Assembly (NCBI RefSeq): GCF_003285015.1
Contig: NZ_QMFB01000016.1
Coordinates: forward strand, 62,001-126,000
DNA from: Paenibacillus contaminans
GTDB taxonomy: Bacteria > Bacillota > Bacilli > Paenibacillales > NBRC-103111
DNA: 64,000 bases
Direction of reading: 5' to 3'
Shown: one piece after another, positions 61,221 through 64,000 of the stretch
Position numbering within the stretch: the stretch's first letter is position 1
How the letters are laid out: the number at the start of each line of letters is the position of its first letter
Made by a program: the position numbers and the translations under genes
The notes under the pieces: model-generated
The model's input: only the letters and a program-made list of their open reading frames with translations
What the model was told of the DNA's origin: nothing
Databases searched by the model: none

Positions 61221-61910
61221 TTACAAAAACCCGTTCTCGGCGAGAAATTCCGCGGTAAGCCTTGAAGACCCGGCATTCGTTCCTCCTCCGCGCGCCGCCT
61301 CGTCCGGCATCTCGCGGTCCCGATAAAAAAGCAATCTCTCGATATATTTGCCGAGCAGGTCGCTCTCGATGTTGACGGACGAGCCGGGCTGCTTGTGAAG
61401 CAAAATCGTCTGAGCGAGCGTGTGCGGGATGATCGATACCGAGAACGAGCTTTCATCCACCCCGACTACGGTGAGGCTGACGCCGTCAATCGTAATCGAG
61501 CCGCGCGGTACGATATATTTCATCACTTCCCGGTTTGCGATCTCTACGGTGAAATAAACCGCATTTTCCTCCGGCCTTCTGCTTGTAATCCGCCCGGTCG
61601 TATCGACATGTCCTTGTACGATATGGCCGCCGAACCGGCCCTGCGCAGACATGGCCCGTTCCAGATTGACGCGGTCGCCGGCATGTAATAGCGACAAATT
61701 CGTATGCCGAAACGTTTCCGGCGTTACGTCTACCGTAAAGCTGCCGCTATCGAATGCGATTACGGTCAAGCAGACTCCGTTAATTGCGATGCTGTCGCCA
61801 AGCTGGACATCGTCCATAATGTGCTTTGCCGCAATCGACAAAACCATCGCTTGCCCCTGCTTGCCAATCCGCTGCATAATACCCACTTCTTCGATGAGTC
61901 CTGTAAACAT
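61221..61910 (-). CDS. ribE: Riboflavin synthase (alpha chain)
   Basis: Dismutates two lumazine molecules to riboflavin. The 229-residue protein has two homologous lumazine-binding barrels, MFTGLIEEVG at the start and GSIAINGVCLTV in the first half, GSITIDGVSLTVVG in the second. GGGGGGAGGAG precedes the ATG. A somewhat long C-terminal tail (PDEAARGGGTNAGSSRLTAEF) extends beyond the second barrel. It lies between ribD and ribBA. Confidence 0.96.
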   Translation of the reverse strand: MFTGLIEEVGIMQRIGKQGQAMVLSIAAKHIMDDVQLGDSIAINGVCLTVIAFDSGSFTVDVTPETFRHTNLSLLHAGDRVNLERAMSAQGRFGGHIVQGHVDTTGRITSRRPEENAVYFTVEIANREVMKYIVPRGSITIDGVSLTVVGVDESSFSVSIIPHTLAQTILLHKQPGSSVNIESDLLGKYIERLLFYRDREMPDEAARGGGTNAGSSRLTAEFLAENGFL

Positions 61911-61930
61911 GAGCGCTCCTCCCCCCAGAT

Positions 61931-63040
61931 TTAGTAAGGTCCATAAACCGGGTATCCGGTTATGCAAACATCGTCTCCGAACGATTCCACACGAATGCGT
62001 TCCAGCTTCAAGGCGTCGCTCATCCGTTCAAAGCCTTCAAATGCGAAGCTGCCCGGAGCCTCGCGGCCTCCGATAATTTTCGGAGCGAAGAAAAGACGGC
62101 AGACGTCGACTAGCCTGTTTTCCAGCATCGCTCCGTTCAATCGGCCGCCGCCTTCCAGCAGGATAGAACCGATCTCCCGCTCGCCGAGCAATTTCATCGC
62201 CATCCTCAAGTCAACGTGCGGACCTTGTCCCGTTGCGACCACTTCCACACCTTTGCCGGTCAGCCGTTCGGCTTTATCGCGAGGCGCTTCGTCAGTCGTC
62301 AGCACGATCGTCCGCGACTGTCCGTCGAATATTTTCGCATTTTCGGGTGATCGAAGCATGGAATCGACCACAATTCGAATCGGCTGCAGCGCCTCCACTT
62401 CCAGCCTTGTCGTAAGGCTCGGATCGTCGGCAAGCACGGTGCCGGAGCCGACCATAATCGCTTGATGCCGATGGCGAAGCACGTGAACGAAAGCGCGGGA
62501 TTTCTCGTTCGTTATCCACTTGCTGTCGCCTGTGCGGCTTGCGATTTTACCGTCCAACGTACAGGCTGTTTTCAAAGTTACGAACGGCAATCCGCTGACG
62601 ATATATTTGTTGAACGGCTCGTTTAGTGCCGCAGCTTCTTCCTGCAACACCCCTGTTTCCACCTCGATGCCCCGGGAACGGAGCTTTTCGATGCCCTTGC
62701 CCGCCACTTGCGGATTCGGATCCAAACAAGCGACTACGACCTTGGCCACCTTCGATTGTATAAGCAGATCCGCGCATGGCGGCGTTCGGCCGTAATAGCT
62801 GCAAGGCTCCAGTGTCACATAAACCGTGCTTCCTTCCGCTTCGCCGCCGGCCATCCTTATCGCGTGAACCTCCGCATGCTCGGTGCCGCGTTTCAGATGC
62901 GTCCCTATGCCGACGATTCGTCCTTGCTTAACGACGACGCATCCGACTACCGGATTGACGCCGGTTTGCCCGCGTGCCGCTTCGGCCATTTGCAAAGCCA
63001 ATCGCATATAAAATGATGCATCCATCGTTTCCGTTTCCAT
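61931..63040 (-). CDS. ribD: Bifunctional riboflavin deaminase/reductase
   Basis: Deaminates the pyrimidine intermediate and reduces its ribose. The 369-residue protein has the zinc deaminase part (GTEHAEVHAIRMAG and VTLEPCSYYGRTPPCADLL) and the reductase part (KTACTLDGKIASRTGDSKWI and GSILLEGGGRLNGAMLEN). The ATG lies close to AGGAG; another ATG follows five codons later. First gene of the operon, 387 nt after the FMN riboswitch. Confidence 0.95.
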   Translation of the reverse strand: METETMDASFYMRLALQMAEAARGQTGVNPVVGCVVVKQGRIVGIGTHLKRGTEHAEVHAIRMAGGEAEGSTVYVTLEPCSYYGRTPPCADLLIQSKVAKVVVACLDPNPQVAGKGIEKLRSRGIEVETGVLQEEAAALNEPFNKYIVSGLPFVTLKTACTLDGKIASRTGDSKWITNEKSRAFVHVLRHRHQAIMVGSGTVLADDPSLTTRLEVEALQPIRIVVDSMLRSPENAKIFDGQSRTIVLTTDEAPRDKAERLTGKGVEVVATGQGPHVDLRMAMKLLGEREIGSILLEGGGRLNGAMLENRLVDVCRLFFAPKIIGGREAPGSFAFEGFERMSDALKLERIRVESFGDDVCITGYPVYGPY

Positions 63041-63426
63041 CACTCTCCTCGCCTCTTCGGGAACGCCAAAAACACCCTCAACGAACGGTTGGGGCGAAGA
63101 AAAGAGCACAAGCCGACCGTACCGAATGATTCGGCAAGGTCCCCGCAATATGGATAATTCCGTTCCGCCGGCTTGGGACGCGCATGACGAAGTCCGCACC
63201 GATTTACATACTTTTCCAATGGCGAATGATACAAATCCCCCTTGTTCCAGTCGAGTCGGACTAGACGGATACAGCCAAATAAAAGGCAGACCGCCCGCCG
63301 TAATGCCAGCCGCTAACGGCTAACCCGAATAATCCGAAATCGCGTTAAGCGATATTACGGAAATGGACGCAAGAAACCCATGTGAAAAAAAGTACATAAA
63401 AGCGCCGTTGAAACGAAAAAGTTATG

Positions 63427-63629
63427 CTCCTTCTCCCATCCAGACTATACTGTCGGTCTCGGAGTTGCACCGAGTCCACCGGTTGAATGCACGCTCTCGC
63501 CGGGAATGGCGGCTGCCATCCTTATCACCGATCGGGCGCAATTCATTCAACGCGGGTCACGGACTGACCGGCAAACGTCTGTTCGCCGGATCACCGCCGG
63601 TCGGGAATTTCACCCGGCCCCGAAGGATC
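63427..63629 (-). promoter_or_regulatory. FMN riboswitch (RFN element) of the rib operon
   Basis: The minus strand shows the RFN core: ATCCTTCGGGGC at the 5' end, GGTGAAATTCCCGACCGGCG next, CCGTGACCCG, GATAAGGATGGCAGCC, and CTGGATGGGAGAAGGA at the 3' end. These are the conserved segments of the six-helix FMN aptamer. FMN binding would repress ribD-E-BA-H. I do not see a canonical terminator hairpin in the following 380 nt (63041-63426), so the output platform is unclear. Confidence 0.96.
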
Positions 63630-63679
63630 GTATTATGTTATGGTTGCTTTCTTTTGTAGAACGCCTTACTTTGATTGAA

Positions 63680-63708
63680 ATAGTACCACTGCATCGTAAA
63701 AAAAGCAA
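63680..63708 (-). promoter_or_regulatory. Promoter of the rib operon
   Basis: On the minus strand TTGCTT (63703-63708), 17 nt, then TACTAT (63680-63685). The start near 63673 is about 45 nt before the FMN aptamer. Confidence 0.75.
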
Positions 63709-63828
63709 CATTTTTCATTCCGATTTTTCATATTGTTTCAATCGGAATTATTTCGTGCAAACTAAAACCGACGTTCGGCCGCTTCCGGCGTACATGTCGG
63801 TTTCACTTTCCCATTATGATGAAGAAGC

Positions 63829-64000
63829 CTATGCTTCTACAACTTTGACGGTTTCCATTTTGTCGCGGCCTTGGAACTTATCTACATGCTCCATGCCCGA
63901 AACCACTTTGCCGAATACCGTATGCTGGCCGTCAAGATGCGGCTGCGGCTGGTAAACGATATAAAATTGGCTGCCTCCCGTGTTGCGTCCGGCATGCGCC
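63829..64000 (-). CDS. Peptidyl-prolyl cis-trans isomerase, cyclophilin type, C-terminal part
   Basis: The last 56 codons of a gene that extends beyond the window. The visible part reads AHAGRNTGGSQFYIVYQPQP, then HLDGQHTVFGKVVSGMEHVDKF and ends KVVEA. The GSQFYI and LDGxHTVFGKVVxGM segments are typical of bacterial cyclophilins (PpiB). B. subtilis ppiB is also just upstream of the rib operon. An inverted repeat ATTCCGATT / AATCGGAAT follows at about 63716-63748 and could end the transcript. Confidence 0.92.
   Translation of the reverse strand, partial: AHAGRNTGGSQFYIVYQPQPHLDGQHTVFGKVVSGMEHVDKFQGRDKMETVKVVEA

Noticed and set aside
63040..63234. 64-codon frame ending over the ribD start (TGATG)
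   Set aside because: The TTG start is too close to the G-rich site and the sequence has no protein-like pattern; it lies in the riboswitch leader.
1..64000. CRISPR, prophage, insertion sequence or rRNA
   Set aside because: No regularly spaced direct repeats, transposase or integrase-like reading frame, or rRNA-like stretch was found by reading the window.

Overview
The window looks like a chromosomal segment of a spore-forming Firmicute of the Paenibacillaceae (Paenibacillus/Cohnella type). The gene order follows the Bacillus subtilis trp-aro supraoperon, spoIVA-hbs, ypeB-prsW-gudB, res and rib regions. Proteins are Paenibacillus-like, GC content is moderate, and strong GGAGG ribosome-binding sites combine with frequent TTG/GTG starts. 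Almost every gene is on the minus strand, so the biological order runs from high to low coordinates. I see no insertion sequence, prophage, CRISPR array or rRNA gene.

Layout from high to low coordinates. 63.8-64.0 kb: 3' end of a cyclophilin gene. 59.4-63.7 kb: riboflavin operon ribD-ribE-ribBA-ribH behind an FMN riboswitch. 57-59.3 kb: scpA-scpB (condensin), a DUF2953 gene and the spore gene ytfJ. 53.5-56.2 kb: dacF/dacB-type carboxypeptidase, spmA, spmB and a small amidase-like gene. 46.3-53.3 kb: rluB, then resA-resB-resC (cytochrome c maturation) and resD-resE (respiratory two-component system). 44.0-46.0 kb: T-box-controlled serA on the plus strand. 41.5-43.9 kb: a rhodanese, a plus-strand unknown, a CPBP protease and a small membrane protein. 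37.8-41.4 kb: a two-gene 2-oxoacid:ferredoxin oxidoreductase operon with a Fur box upstream. 34.9-37.7 kb: a polysaccharide deacetylase and a LysR/DapA-like divergent pair. 26.6-34.8 kb: mecB, gudB, prsW, ypeB, motI, cmk, plsC and small genes. 16.3-26.5 kb: rpsA-like gene, der, plsY, gpsA, spoVIF, two ferredoxins and spoIVA behind a sigma-E-type promoter. 15.2-16.1 kb: hbs, tRNA-Pro(GGG) and mtrB (TRAP). 9.4-15.1 kb: a quinone block (hepS, menG, ubiA/mqnP, ubiX/mqnM, mqnA, hepT). 0-9.2 kb: ndk, cheR, a 51-residue protein, aroC, aroB, aroH and trpE-D-C-F-B.

The most striking feature is a complete TRAP attenuation circuit inside one window. The TRAP protein gene mtrB lies about 11 kb upstream of the trp operon. 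The trp leader carries exactly eleven (G/T)AG triplets at near-perfect 5-nt periodicity, and one end of the array can pair with the 5' arm of the trpE attenuator terminator. Eight further triplets precede the array. The second point is that chorismate made by aroB/aroC can feed two sinks encoded here: tryptophan through trpEDCFB, and menaquinone through mqnA and the futalosine-type genes inserted between hepS/menG and hepT. Other regulation readable from the sequence includes an FMN riboswitch, a T-box, a Fur box, sigma-E-like and sigma-K-like promoters, and a set of intrinsic terminators.

Three previously easy-to-miss items are a 51-residue gene before aroC, a 52-residue CxxC/CxC gene before ypeB, and the absence of sleB next to ypeB. 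Start sites were moved from the longest reading frame where the ribosome-binding site clearly selects another codon.
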